Shown here: piece after piece, positions 41,226 through 50,768 of the stretch
Layout of the letters: every line of letters begins with the position of its first letter
How positions within the stretch are numbered: the first letter of the stretch is position 1
Source of the DNA: Geoglobus acetivorans
GTDB taxonomy: Archaea; Halobacteriota; Archaeoglobi; Archaeoglobales; Archaeoglobaceae
DNA length: 64,000 nucleotides
Direction: 5' to 3'
NCBI RefSeq assembly: GCF_039641995.1
Contig: NZ_CP087714.1
Coordinates: forward strand, 1,802,328-1,866,327
Notes under the pieces: generated by a model
The model's input: the letters and a program-made list of their open reading frames with translations, nothing else
What the model was told of the DNA's origin: nothing
Databases searched by the model: none
Translations under genes and position numbers: made by a program

Positions 41226-43169
41226 TCACCCCCCAATCAGCGTTGACACATCAAGAATTGGGACGACTTTTCCGTCTCCCAGTATTGTAACCCCGTTAAA
41301 TCCTCTAATCTTGGCTAAATGTCCATAGAGTGGCTTAATTACTATTTCCTGTTGATCTGTTATGGCATCTGCGATTAAAACATATCTCTCATTTTCTTTT
41401 TCCACAATGATACCAACCTCTTTTTCAGATTTTGAACCATTTATCTTAAAAAGGTCTCTCAGTCTAAATACTGGAACGAGTTTCCCCCTTACCAGTAGAA
41501 ACTCCGAACCGTGAATATTTTTGACCGAGTCGCTCGTTACGTAAATTGCTTCAACAACGTTTGATATTGGGATCGCGTATGTCTCATTTCCAACCCGTAT
41601 GAGGAGAGATTTTATAATGGCAACTGTAGGTGGAAGCTGTATTCGGATTTTTGTACCTTTGCCTTTTTCGGAAAACAGCTTTACAGATCCACCAAGTTTT
41701 TCTACAGTGGTTTTCACAACGTCCATGCCAACGCCCCTTCCTGAGATTTCGCTTGCCCTTTCTTTTGTAGAAAAGCCCGGCATGAATATCAGCATTTTTA
41801 TGTCGTCTTCACTCATCCTTTCTGCTTCATCTGGTGAAATTAGGCCTTTTTCTATAGCCTTTTTCTTAATTTTTTCTGTATCCAGTCCCTTACCATCGTC
41901 TTCAATTTCAATAATTATATAGTTCTTATCTCTCCAAGCAGAAAGCCTTATTTTTCCAACTTCACTTTTTCCAGATGCTTTTCTTTCGTCGGGATACTCA
42001 ATGCCGTGATCCACACAATTTCTGACTATGTGTATTAGAGGATCATTAATTTGATCAAGGACTGTTCTGTCGAGTTCTGTGTCAAGCCCATCCATAATAA
42101 GCTCCACTTTTTTACCCAGTTTTTTAGCCAGGTCCCTCACAATTCTTGGGAATTTGCTGAAAACTCTTTCCACTTTTTCCATTCTCATTTCCATAACTTC
42201 GTCCTGCAGGTTCGAAATTATTTTGTCCATAATAGAGACTGCCTCCTTGAGCTCAGGTATATCGTAATCTGAGGATATCTGTATCAATCTTCCCTTGTTT
42301 ATTACCAGTTCACCAACTAAGTTCATGATAGTGTCCAGCTGAGAAATGCTTACTCGTATAAATTCTATTTTCTTTTCTTTTTTCGGATGAGGGGTAACGT
42401 CTGCTTTTGTTTGAACAGACGAATCACTCTTTTCTGTTTTATTAGAAATATCTTCTTGTTTTTTCGACTCGAATCTGGAGGTTTGAGATATAATCTCCTC
42501 AACCTCGAATTTGTCAATCTCCCCGATTTTTGAGAGAACATCATTTATATCATGTATCCTGTCCGTCTTCATCAGTACTGTAAATTTGCCATCAAATCCC
42601 TCACTGTCCATTATATCTTCGTCAGGAACTGTTCCGACGACCTCTCCAACCTCTTTAAGGGATTCAATAATCAAAAGGGCCCTTACAGACTTCATGATAC
42701 AGTCTTCTGCCAAAGTTATGTTTACGCGGATATTAGCTTCGTCTTCGTGTATTATTTCAGGTTTCTGGTTTCTTTCGGTTTCAATTTTTGCATCCTCTTT
42801 CAGTATTTTCTGGAGTTCAGTAGCCACCTGCGAAATGTCATGGTGGTCGTTACCCTCCTCTTCGATTTTGTCGACGAGGACTTCAAGCAAATCGATAGCA
42901 GAGAGAAGAACATCTACAATATCGCTATTTATTTCAATTTTACCGTCTCTTACTGCCCCCATTACGTTCTCAAGCTTGTGACATAGCTCTTCAACTCTTT
43001 TGTACCCCATAAAACCTGCCATGCCTTTAATTGTATGGGCAAGCCTGAAAATCTCGTTTACTGCCTGGAGGTCTCCTTTTTCAAGTTCAATGAACTGCTG
43101 ATTCATGGCATCTATGTATTCTCTCGTCTCCTGTATGAATTCTTCCTTGAACTGCTCTATTTCATCCAT
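41226..43169 (-). CDS. cheA: Chemotaxis histidine kinase CheA
   Basis: CheA phosphorylates CheY and CheB in response to receptors. The P1 phosphorylated His is His45 in RLAHTIKGMAGFM. A P2-like region (about 150-230), a P3 dimerisation helix pair (SQLDTIMNLVGELVINKGRL), the P4 ATPase (HIVRNCVDHGIEYPDER, DDGKGLDTEKI, GRGVGMDVVKT) and the P5 CheW-like domain (FRLRDLFKING, LADAITDQQEIVIK region) are all visible. All catalytic parts are intact. It overlaps cheB by eight bases and follows the usual archaeal order. Confidence 0.96.
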   Translation of the reverse strand: MDEIEQFKEEFIQETREYIDAMNQQFIELEKGDLQAVNEIFRLAHTIKGMAGFMGYKRVEELCHKLENVMGAVRDGKIEINSDIVDVLLSAIDLLEVLVDKIEEEGNDHHDISQVATELQKILKEDAKIETERNQKPEIIHEDEANIRVNITLAEDCIMKSVRALLIIESLKEVGEVVGTVPDEDIMDSEGFDGKFTVLMKTDRIHDINDVLSKIGEIDKFEVEEIISQTSRFESKKQEDISNKTEKSDSSVQTKADVTPHPKKEKKIEFIRVSISQLDTIMNLVGELVINKGRLIQISSDYDIPELKEAVSIMDKIISNLQDEVMEMRMEKVERVFSKFPRIVRDLAKKLGKKVELIMDGLDTELDRTVLDQINDPLIHIVRNCVDHGIEYPDERKASGKSEVGKIRLSAWRDKNYIIIEIEDDGKGLDTEKIKKKAIEKGLISPDEAERMSEDDIKMLIFMPGFSTKERASEISGRGVGMDVVKTTVEKLGGSVKLFSEKGKGTKIRIQLPPTVAIIKSLLIRVGNETYAIPISNVVEAIYVTSDSVKNIHGSEFLLVRGKLVPVFRLRDLFKINGSKSEKEVGIIVEKENERYVLIADAITDQQEIVIKPLYGHLAKIRGFNGVTILGDGKVVPILDVSTLIGG

Positions 43170-44205
43170 TGACCATCACCTCAAGACGCCTGACAATCTC
43201 TTCAGCAATCTCGTAAACTGGTCTCACGACATTTATTGCACCAATCTCGATTGCTGCTTTTGGCATTCCAAAAACGACACATGTGTCCTCACTGCTGGCG
43301 ATAGTATATCCACCGAGTTCCCTGATTCTTTTTAGCCCCCTTGCCCCGTCCTCTCCCATTCCTGTCAGTATTACGCCAATAGTATTCTCACCATAAACCT
43401 CGGCAAGGTATTCAGCGGTCACATCTACTGAGGGTTTTACTGCATTTACCAACATACCGTCGATAATTTTTATTCTGGTCACATTCATGATCTTTTTGAC
43501 TCCCATGTGGTACCCGCCGGGGGCAACATATACCACTCCGTCTTTCACTCGTTCGTTATTTTCAGCCTCTTTTACACTTATATCCGATATATTGTTCAGC
43601 CTGTCTGCAAGTTGTTTTGTAAATTGCGGTGGCATGTGCTGGACAACGAATACCGGAGCTGGCAGATCATCCGGCAACCTTGGGATAACCATTTCAAGGG
43701 CACTGGGCCCACCCGTTGATGATCCTATAAGAATCGCGACGTCCCTGTCCTTCTCCTTCCAGTTCCCCTTTACTGCACCCTCTCGAATTTTCTTAAGCTT
43801 TTGAAGTCTTATTAAATTGGGCGGCGTCTTAGTAATTGCATGTACTTTGGCCAGAAGTTCGTCTTTCACTTCCGATATATCTATTGCCACCCCATCCGGC
43901 TTGGGTACAAAATCCGTTGCACCCAGTTTAAGAGCTTCAATTGTTTCTTTGGCGCCTTCCTTAGTGTATGAGCTAAACATTATCACGGGAGTGGGCTTTT
44001 TTTCCATTATGAGTTTTAAAGCTGATAAACCATCCATAACGGGCATGTTGATATCCAAAATTATGATGTCTGGTTTTAGCTGGATCGTTTTTTCAACCGC
44101 TTCAAGACCATTTTTGGCTGTGATTGTGTCTATGTTTTCTTTGGATAGCAATTCGGAAACTGATCTCCGTATCAGTGCCGAATCATCGACTACTAAAACT
44201 TTCAT
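43162..44205 (-). CDS. cheB: Chemotaxis response regulator methylesterase CheB
   Basis: The receiver domain (VLVVDDSALIRR, phospho-accepting Asp51 in IILDINMPVMDG) joins a methylesterase domain with the catalytic Ser in GSSTGGPSAL, His in VQHMPPQFT and Asp in LTGMGEDGARG. CheB removes receptor methyl esters for adaptation. The 347-residue length is normal. It overlaps cheY by four bases. Confidence 0.96.
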   Translation of the reverse strand: MKVLVVDDSALIRRSVSELLSKENIDTITAKNGLEAVEKTIQLKPDIIILDINMPVMDGLSALKLIMEKKPTPVIMFSSYTKEGAKETIEALKLGATDFVPKPDGVAIDISEVKDELLAKVHAITKTPPNLIRLQKLKKIREGAVKGNWKEKDRDVAILIGSSTGGPSALEMVIPRLPDDLPAPVFVVQHMPPQFTKQLADRLNNISDISVKEAENNERVKDGVVYVAPGGYHMGVKKIMNVTRIKIIDGMLVNAVKPSVDVTAEYLAEVYGENTIGVILTGMGEDGARGLKRIRELGGYTIASSEDTCVVFGMPKAAIEIGAINVVRPVYEIAEEIVRRLEVMVNG

Positions 44206-44564
44206 ATTCCAGCCACTCTTTTGAGTTCCTCAATAACTTTCGGAGCCTGGAAAGGCTTTACGATATAACCCTTAGCACCAAGTTTGATTGCTGTTTTGAC
44301 CATCTGTTCCTGACCCACTGCAGTACACATGACGATCTTAGCGCTTGGATCCATTCTCTTTATCTCTTTGAGTGCCTCGATCCCATTCATTTCTGGCATA
44401 ACAATATCCATTGTTACTACGTCAGGTTTCAACTGTCTATACATCTCCACAGCCTGTTTTCCGTTCTCGGCCTCTCCAGCTATGTCAAATCCTCCCGTAA
44501 ACAGTATATTTCTCAGCAATTTTCTCATAAATGCTGCGTCGTCCACTATCAAAACTTTTGGCAT
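44202..44564 (-). CDS. cheY: Chemotaxis response regulator CheY
   Basis: This 120-residue single receiver domain has VLIVDDAAFMR, the phospho-accepting Asp53 in TMDIVMPEMNG, the conserved Thr/Ser region at MCTAVGQEQM and the Lys in GAKGYIVKPF. CheY-P acts on the archaellum through CheF in archaea, and cheF is the next gene upstream with a 5-base gap. Confidence 0.95.
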   Translation of the reverse strand: MPKVLIVDDAAFMRKLLRNILFTGGFDIAGEAENGKQAVEMYRQLKPDVVTMDIVMPEMNGIEALKEIKRMDPSAKIVMCTAVGQEQMVKTAIKLGAKGYIVKPFQAPKVIEELKRVAGI

Positions 44565-44569
44565 TTAGA

Positions 44570-45385
44570 TCACCCCACCACTTTTTTCATAGCATCATTT
44601 ACGAGATTTACCCCTTTGGGGGTCAATTCTATTTCTTTTCGTATTTTAACAACTTTTGCCAAACCTAATTCTATTAGCCGGTCATAATATCTGTTCAGTT
44701 CATCCGTAGGTATCCCCAATATTGACTCTATACCTGCTGAATCCACACCGGAATAAACCATTGTGAGTATCTGTTCTTCTATTTCCGAGAGCTTTTCTCT
44801 TGGCTTTTGCCTGTCCAGTAGTTGGTTAATGTATTGGTCAAGTAACTCCAGTGTGGTTTCGGGACACAGGACGTAACTTGTAATTACTTCATTTTTCTCC
44901 ACATGAGTTACCTTTAACACAGCACGTTGCTTTTTATTTACTGTCTTAAGTTCTTTACCTACCGACCCTAAGTTATCCCAAGGAATTCTTATCTGCTTGT
45001 TAGGTGATAGGAACCATATTGCATTTTCAGTGATGGCAAGATAACCTTTCTCCCACTTTGCATCGCTCACGATCACCCCACCACGAATTGCAGGCGAAAT
45101 AAAATATACTGCAAAACGATCCGCCTTCAAGTTGAAGGTGAGAAATCTAAAAATCTGGCCTTGTTTACTCCCAAAATTTAAAAAAAATTCGCTATTATTT
45201 GTCTGTAGCCTTATGGCAACTTTGCCGTTGTATTTTGTTAATTCAACATCTTTTATCTCTCTGAATAGGATGTTTAATCCATCAATCATTATCGCATCGT
45301 TATATAGTACGGCCTCCTTTTGAACCCATCCATTTTCATACAACTCCACAGGTGTTTTGAGTAGAACTTTTCCTGGCATAGTCAC
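44570..45385 (-). CDS. cheF: Archaeal taxis adaptor CheF
   Basis: CheF links CheY-P to the archaellum switch (ArlD/ArlCE). The 271-residue protein has a beta-rich PH-like region (residues 10-170, with LNILFREIKDVEL and IWFLSPNKQIRIPWDNLGSV) and a C-terminal winged-helix region (EIEEQILTMVYSGVDSAGIESILGIPTDELNRYYDRLIELGL). This matches the archaeal CheF/DUF439 family. GTG 45385 overlaps the cheW stop, with an ATG two codons later as a possible alternative start. It is the bridge between the two motility operons. Confidence 0.88.
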   Translation of the reverse strand: MTMPGKVLLKTPVELYENGWVQKEAVLYNDAIMIDGLNILFREIKDVELTKYNGKVAIRLQTNNSEFFLNFGSKQGQIFRFLTFNLKADRFAVYFISPAIRGGVIVSDAKWEKGYLAITENAIWFLSPNKQIRIPWDNLGSVGKELKTVNKKQRAVLKVTHVEKNEVITSYVLCPETTLELLDQYINQLLDRQKPREKLSEIEEQILTMVYSGVDSAGIESILGIPTDELNRYYDRLIELGLAKVVKIRKEIELTPKGVNLVNDAMKKVVG

Positions 45386-45849
45386 TTCAACTTCTCGTAT
45401 TCTTCATCGCTCAGGACTTTATTCAGATCAATCAATATCAGAAGACCGTCTGGTAGCTTTCCAACGCCTTTCAGGAATCTTGCTTCACTCCGGGAAGTGA
45501 TGACCTGGGGAAGCTCCTCAATTTCCGAGACTGGAAGGTACTTGACTTCGGTCACATTGTCGACCATCATGCCAATTACTGCATTATCGTATTCTACGAC
45601 AATAATTCTTGTATTGTTGTCGATTGGTTTCGGTTCCATGTTAAAACGCTTTCTGAGGTTAATTATTGTTGTAATCTGCCCTCGTAGGTTTATCACCCCC
45701 TCTACAAAATCGGGGGCGTTTGGTATCCTCGTAATCTCTGAAGGTTTGATGATTTCTCTGACCTGCGAGATATCTACACCGTATCTCTCCTCTCCGAGTG
45801 TGAACACGATTACTTGAACATTATCATTGCTTCTAATAACTTCCTGCAT
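45382..45849 (-). CDS. cheW: Chemotaxis coupling protein CheW
   Basis: CheW couples receptor to CheA. The 155-residue protein shows VIVFTLGEERYGVDISQVREII, the core VEGVINLRGQITTIINLRKRF, IIVVEYDNAVIGMMVDNVTEV and LILIDLNKVL. The frame is open from 45858, but the ATG at 45849 has GGTGATT just before it and is the better start. It lies 28 bases after the receptor gene. Confidence 0.94.
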   Translation of the reverse strand: MQEVIRSNDNVQVIVFTLGEERYGVDISQVREIIKPSEITRIPNAPDFVEGVINLRGQITTIINLRKRFNMEPKPIDNNTRIIVVEYDNAVIGMMVDNVTEVKYLPVSEIEELPQVITSRSEARFLKGVGKLPDGLLILIDLNKVLSDEEYEKLK

Positions 45850-45886
45850 CTCAATCACCCATAAAAAATTTAGGTGGTGTTAGATA

Positions 45887-48800
45887 CTATTTCTCATCTG
45901 ACAGGCTATTGGACTGAGCGACCTTGCTTGACTTAAATGTTTCAATCATCGTGTTCAGCGTTTCATTAGCAATGTCTTTTATCTTGGCCATGGCAAGGTT
46001 GATCTGCTGGATTGCTGCAGTCTGCTCTTCAATCGCTGCAGAGGTCTCTTCACTGCTTGCAGCATTTTCTTCAGCTGTTGAAGCGACTTCCTCGAAGTTC
46101 TTAGCTACCTGCTCTATCTTTTCCAGCCCCTTCTGAGCAGCATCTGCCACAGTTTCGAGCATTTTACTGATCTCAATCACGGAATTACCTATGTCCCTCG
46201 CTTTATTTAATGCTTCAGTAATGTTGGCGCTACCTTCCATACTCGCTTCTTTCACAGCGTTTGTTGCATTGATGACTTTCTTGGTTTCCTCCTGGACCTT
46301 TGAGACGATCTCATTTATCTCTTCGGTGCTCTTCCGGCTCTCCTCAGCTAATTTTCTGACCTCATCAGCAACGACTGCAAATCCCCTACCGTGTTCTCCG
46401 GCCCTTGCTGCCTCGATAGCTGCATTTAATGCGAGAAGGTTGGTCTGATCTGCAATCGTCTTGATTTTCTCCGTAACTTTCCCTATTTTAATGACTGCCT
46501 CCTCAAGAGCCTGCACAACATTGGCTGCAACATCCACTTCTGCAACAATCTGCTCAATTGCACTTAGTGCCTTTTCACCAACCTCTGCCGCTTTCTGTGC
46601 ATTTTCCGATGCGACCTTAGACGTGTGTGTGAACTCCACAGCTTTTTCTGTGAGATCCTTGAACATTTTCTCCGATTCCTTTAGATGCACCATCGACTCG
46701 TTTGCGAGTCTGGATAGATTTTCACTTCCGGTTGCAATCTGCTGAGAGGCAGAGCTGATCTGTTCCATTCCTGAATTCATCTGGGTGAGTGCCTCGTCGG
46801 TCTCGTTAAGTCTCTCATTGACATTTCTCATACCGTATACAAGTTTTACAACTATATTTTCCATCTTTTCGGCAAGAGTATTGAATGTGTCAACGACATC
46901 TCCAAACTCATCATCCTTCTCTTTTTCAAGTCTCACGTCGAGATTTCCTGACTGTAGCTCCTTGATACCGTAGCTAAGTTTTTCGAGGTTTGACCTAACG
47001 TATTTGAGCATGTCTTCTATTTCTTTTTCTTTCTGCTTAATTTCACTCAGATCTACAACATATTCCACAGCTCCAATTATTTCTCCCTTCTCATTTCTTA
47101 CGGGCGAACCAGTGTACATAATGGGTGTCTCTTTTCCATTGGGCCTTGCTATCGTTTCTTCAGTTACAGACTGCCCTGTAATCATTGCTCTATGTACTGC
47201 ACATTTTTCGGTGTTGCAGTCATCCGTTTTGAAAAGCTCGTAACATTTCTTACCAATGATATCCTCTAACTTAGTTCCAAGAACTTTCGCAGTGGCATTA
47301 TTGGCAGTAATGATTGTAAAGTCTTTGTCCACTTTTATAACAGGAGTATCAACTGCATTGAGTATCGTTTTAACCTCTTCCTCCTTCTGTTTGACCTCTG
47401 AGACGTCCATGAATACATCTATTGCTCCGACAAATTTGCCATCAATATACATTGGAACACATGAAACCAGCACAGGTATTTCTTCACCGTTAATTGCTCT
47501 TGTGGTTGCTCTGAGATTTATTATTGGTTCTTTTGTTTCTATTACTTTGTCTGCTACAGTCTTACCTCCGACAGTGTGGAATATCTCGTTGGGGTGCTTT
47601 CCAATAATTTCGTCGGCTTTTTCAAATCCTGCAAGCTTTGCCACCTCATCGTTACAGTACCTTATGATTCCCCCTTCATCTACAAACAGAAGATATGCGG
47701 GATAGGGTATGTTTTTCACAAACTCCTCTATGAATGACAATGTTTGTTTAATTTCAGTTAAATCTTCGACAGTTTCCACGACTGCAGTAAGGTTGCCGTT
47801 TATGTCATAGATAGGCGCTGCAGTGGCCTTTACATAGCGCCTTTCGCCATTTTTGACATCAATCCACGTTTCAACAACGTAGGCCTCATCTGCTATATCA
47901 GACCTGTCGACAATGTCGTAGTGTTTCTCAGCATCCTTGGGATTGTCAATAATCAGGTCTGCGAGAATTGGGCGCTTCTCCTTGTAAAATGGCATCCACT
48001 GTTTATCCGTACCAACGATTTCTTCAGCTTTAACACCTGTGAGCTTCTCCGCTGCCTTGTTCCAGTATCTCAGCTTGTGATCCTTGTCAACCATGAACGC
48101 AGCGACAGGTATACTGTCGAGAATCTCTTTAATTTCTTCCTCTTTCTCCTTAGTTTCAGTGACGTCAATGAACGTATAAAGTACACCATCAAGTTTATCG
48201 TCCTGATTGAAAACAGGTACACAGGAGATTACTGCTGGGAAACTTGAATTTCCCACTTTAATTTCATCCTCAAATTCGAAAACAGGTTTGCCTGTTCTTA
48301 GCACCCGCTCAGCAATGTTCTCTTCTGCTTTTGATACAATCACTTCGTTGATATTCTTTCCAGTTATTTCACCTGCATCATTGTATCCTGCCAGTCTGAC
48401 AAGTTCGTTATTCACATATCTGATTTTACCATCTGAATCTACAAATACGGCATAAATAGGTCGAGGTAGGTTGAAAAAGACCCTTTTAACGAATTCTCTC
48501 TTGTCGTTAAGCTCATTTTCTTTCTGTTTGAGTTCAGTAATGTCATAGAATGACTTAACGTAGCCCACGTATTTGCCGTCGAGATATACCGGATAAGCTT
48601 TTATCTCTGCAAAAAACTCGAATCCATTCTTGGTTATGATTTTTGCTTCAATTTCGACTGATTCGCCGTTCTTTATTTTATTGACCATCTCCCTACCAAC
48701 TTCCTCGTAGTCAGGATGGATAACTGCAAAATCCGACGGCTTCTTTCCGATTAACTGTTCTCCAGTCTCATATCCTGCAAGTCTTGCAGCATTATCGTTA

Positions 48801-49093
48801 GCGTACGCGATTCTGCCGTCTCTATCCACAAAAATTACTGTTCCAGGAAGATTTTTGAAAATCTCTTTCATCAATACGGCCGAGCCATCCTTTTTACTTG
48901 AGAGTTGCTTCTTTAAGGACTCTATTTCTTTGTTTTTCTCTGAAAGCTCGCTTTTCAGTTTCTTAATCTCGGTTTTCTCCTTGTTGCAATCATTCTCCCT
49001 TTTGGCAAATGTTCCGGATTCTATAATTGATTTAAGTCTCGAAACTGTCTCCTCATCATTTAGAACAGAGAGAAGTTTCTCTAAATCATCCAC
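45887..49093 (-). CDS. Soluble multi-PAS methyl-accepting chemotaxis receptor
   Basis: At about 1068 residues this receptor lacks transmembrane segments. An N-terminal coiled coil (about 40-75) leads to five PAS domains at about 78-195, 203-320, 325-450, 455-575 and 578-700, separated by linkers like DITELKQKE. The fifth carries a cysteine pair (DDCNTEKC). A HAMP-like linker (about 715-760) leads to a long MCP coil with the hairpin tip [20 protein letters not shown]. It should sense cytoplasmic signals such as redox or energy state. I start at GTG 49093, six bases after GAGGTG, although in-frame GTGs lie upstream. Confidence 0.92.
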   Translation of the reverse strand: MDDLEKLLSVLNDEETVSRLKSIIESGTFAKRENDCNKEKTEIKKLKSELSEKNKEIESLKKQLSSKKDGSAVLMKEIFKNLPGTVIFVDRDGRIAYANDNAARLAGYETGEQLIGKKPSDFAVIHPDYEEVGREMVNKIKNGESVEIEAKIITKNGFEFFAEIKAYPVYLDGKYVGYVKSFYDITELKQKENELNDKREFVKRVFFNLPRPIYAVFVDSDGKIRYVNNELVRLAGYNDAGEITGKNINEVIVSKAEENIAERVLRTGKPVFEFEDEIKVGNSSFPAVISCVPVFNQDDKLDGVLYTFIDVTETKEKEEEIKEILDSIPVAAFMVDKDHKLRYWNKAAEKLTGVKAEEIVGTDKQWMPFYKEKRPILADLIIDNPKDAEKHYDIVDRSDIADEAYVVETWIDVKNGERRYVKATAAPIYDINGNLTAVVETVEDLTEIKQTLSFIEEFVKNIPYPAYLLFVDEGGIIRYCNDEVAKLAGFEKADEIIGKHPNEIFHTVGGKTVADKVIETKEPIINLRATTRAINGEEIPVLVSCVPMYIDGKFVGAIDVFMDVSEVKQKEEEVKTILNAVDTPVIKVDKDFTIITANNATAKVLGTKLEDIIGKKCYELFKTDDCNTEKCAVHRAMITGQSVTEETIARPNGKETPIMYTGSPVRNEKGEIIGAVEYVVDLSEIKQKEKEIEDMLKYVRSNLEKLSYGIKELQSGNLDVRLEKEKDDEFGDVVDTFNTLAEKMENIVVKLVYGMRNVNERLNETDEALTQMNSGMEQISSASQQIATGSENLSRLANESMVHLKESEKMFKDLTEKAVEFTHTSKVASENAQKAAEVGEKALSAIEQIVAEVDVAANVVQALEEAVIKIGKVTEKIKTIADQTNLLALNAAIEAARAGEHGRGFAVVADEVRKLAEESRKSTEEINEIVSKVQEETKKVINATNAVKEASMEGSANITEALNKARDIGNSVIEISKMLETVADAAQKGLEKIEQVAKNFEEVASTAEENAASSEETSAAIEEQTAAIQQINLAMAKIKDIANETLNTMIETFKSSKVAQSNSLSDEK

Positions 49094-49180
49094 GCTCACC
49101 ACCTCTGGCAGATAAAATTCTTAAGATAATAATAAAGCTTGCTTTGAGAAAGCGAATCCAAAATCCGAAAGTAACATTGT

Positions 49181-49206
49181 GAAATTTCAAAAATGCAATT
49201 GCAAAA
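49181..49206. promoter_or_regulatory. Bipartite element shared with archaellum operon, copy 1
   Basis: GAAATTT, six bases, then TGCAATTGCAAAA. The same layout with one change in the second half recurs at 58222-58247 before the archaellin genes. The core TGCAATTGCA is a perfect palindrome. It lies about 90 bases before the receptor gene and about 25 bases before the TATA box of the divergent small gene, so it could control both directions. Confidence 0.5.
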
Positions 49207-49263
49207 ATCTAAGCACACAGTGGAAAGTAAATTATATATCCGGCTCTATGTTTGATCAAAGTA

Positions 49264-49440
49264 ATGGATGCACAAAAAATAAGCCCGTTGGATATAAGTT
49301 TCTCAGCAATAGCCGTGTTCTCCTCAATTATGCTCACTTATCGATGGCTAAGCCTTTACGACAAATTTGATCCAGTTATAAACTTCTACTCTGCTCTTCT
49401 AACCGCTTCGCTTGTACTTTTAATCCTCAAAAGAAGATAA
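49264..49440 (+). CDS. Small two-helix membrane protein divergent from the receptor gene
   Basis: The 58-residue product has two hydrophobic helices (FSAIAVFSSIMLTYRWL and FYSALLTASLVLLILKRR). A good TATA box (AAATTATATAT, about 49228-49238) lies 25-30 bases before the ATG, consistent with leaderless expression. The family is unknown. The last 21 bases overlap the convergent GAF/histidine-kinase-like gene. The shared motility element lies just upstream of its TATA box. Confidence 0.5.
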   Translation: MDAQKISPLDISFSAIAVFSSIMLTYRWLSLYDKFDPVINFYSALLTASLVLLILKRR

Positions 49441-50094
49441 GACCTCATCAAAATTCTTTTTAGTTTTTGATTCATATTCGTGCATTTCGTCAAGAACTTT
49501 TTTCATTTTTAGACTGCTTTCCTTGATAAATCGTATGGCTTGTTTATATTCTATCTCATCTTCAAGTTCAGCAACACCAAGAATGACAGCGAGAGCGTTC
49601 CTCAACCTGTCCGCAAGATACTGAAAATATTCAAGATTGGCATTTAACTGATTCAAAGCACCTTCCAGCTTTTCCCTTGCCTCAATTGATTCAATAACCT
49701 TGATCAAGAAATTCGTGAGATCGCTGAAAACTTGAACAGCTTCTTCAAAGTTTCCGTCTTCTTTTATAAATATGTATATTGACGTATCTTCGGAAAGGGG
49801 CATTGTAAACAAAAAATCATGCATTGTATCCCCATTGCACTTCCTACACGGAACAATGTTGACGAATTTTGGCTGGAAGTTTAAATATCTGCATGTGCTC
49901 ACATCCTCTTTTAGCATAGTATATTTTTCTGAACCGTCCAGAATAATAACGGCCGTGCAGATGTCGAGTTCAGAAATTTTGCTTGTAAAGTATTTGAAAA
50001 TGTCCCTTCTATCTTTGAGGAACCACACATTAATTGCTATTTCAAACGCTTTGAAAAGTAGTTCATTGATCCTTGCTGAATCGCTGCCCATCAT
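49420..50094 (-). CDS. Sensor-like protein with degenerate histidine-kinase dimerisation helix
   Basis: Residues 1-140 look like a GAF-type sensor (ISELDICTAVIILDGSEKY with a CxxC in VPCRKCNGD). The C-terminal 85 residues form a helical hairpin like a DHp domain (YFQYLADRLRNALAVILGVAEL), but the phospho-accepting His normally found before LRNPL is absent and there is no ATPase domain. It is the last gene of the archaellum operon, overlapping the previous gene by four bases. It may bind, rather than phosphorylate, a partner. A regulatory role in archaellum control is an inference. Confidence 0.6.
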   Translation of the reverse strand: MMGSDSARINELLFKAFEIAINVWFLKDRRDIFKYFTSKISELDICTAVIILDGSEKYTMLKEDVSTCRYLNFQPKFVNIVPCRKCNGDTMHDFLFTMPLSEDTSIYIFIKEDGNFEEAVQVFSDLTNFLIKVIESIEAREKLEGALNQLNANLEYFQYLADRLRNALAVILGVAELEDEIEYKQAIRFIKESSLKMKKVLDEMHEYESKTKKNFDEVLSSFED

Positions 50095-50732
50095 GACACT
50101 CCCTGAAGGGACTTTAATCTCATCAATATTTCGTTCAACTCAGATTCGAGTTCCTCAGCGGCAAATTTTTTCCCTTTAAGGTCTCGGAGTAGATCTATCT
50201 CCTCCTCTTCTTCTACCTGAACTTCTTTCGCAAGACTGGAGATTAGATCGTCCTCTTCATCGAATTCTATTTTCGTTTCACCTTCTTCTTCCTCATCGTC
50301 TTCTCCGTCAGTCTCTTCAAGAGGAACGATGGATATCTCCTCTTCAACATCTTCCATAGACAGGTCATCCAACTGTCCAAGCTCTGGCAATCCAGGAAGG
50401 TCTTCAGCTTCATCGGAAACCGCTTCAGGAGAGTTTATCTGACTCGCAGTTTCCATTTCTTCGAGCAGATTTTCCTGCACTTCGACATTTTTCACGACGA
50501 GTTCATCAATGGGATTTGTCTCATCCATACTACCTGAATTTGACTCCGCATCTTTCTTTATCCCTTCCGAGGCAACTTTCTCTAACACCTGATCAATCTT
50601 TTTGATCTCTTCATCCATATTTTTCTTTATTTTTATATTTGGCAGTCTCAAGCTCAGGTTATTTTTAGATAGCAGCTGTGGCACAATGATCGCCACAACT
50701 GCGAATACAACTCCGACAATTATTTCCCACAT
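50091..50732 (-). CDS. Acidic membrane-anchored coiled-coil protein of the archaellum operon
   Basis: An N-terminal transmembrane helix (IIVGVVFAVVAIIVPQLL) is followed by a short basic stretch and about 150 very acidic residues (ETDGEDDEEEEGE region) and then a C-terminal helix with heptads (FAAEELESELNEILMRLKSL). I know of no family match. Topologically it resembles ArlX of Crenarchaeota (membrane helix plus coiled coil), which forms a ring around the motor, but position and composition differ. It lies directly after arlJ with a good ribosome binding site. Confidence 0.6.
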   Translation of the reverse strand: MWEIIVGVVFAVVAIIVPQLLSKNNLSLRLPNIKIKKNMDEEIKKIDQVLEKVASEGIKKDAESNSGSMDETNPIDELVVKNVEVQENLLEEMETASQINSPEAVSDEAEDLPGLPELGQLDDLSMEDVEEEISIVPLEETDGEDDEEEEGETKIEFDEEDDLISSLAKEVQVEEEEEIDLLRDLKGKKFAAEELESELNEILMRLKSLQGVS

Positions 50733-50768
50733 ATTCTCCCACCTCCCAGCACTACCATTTTGACCATT

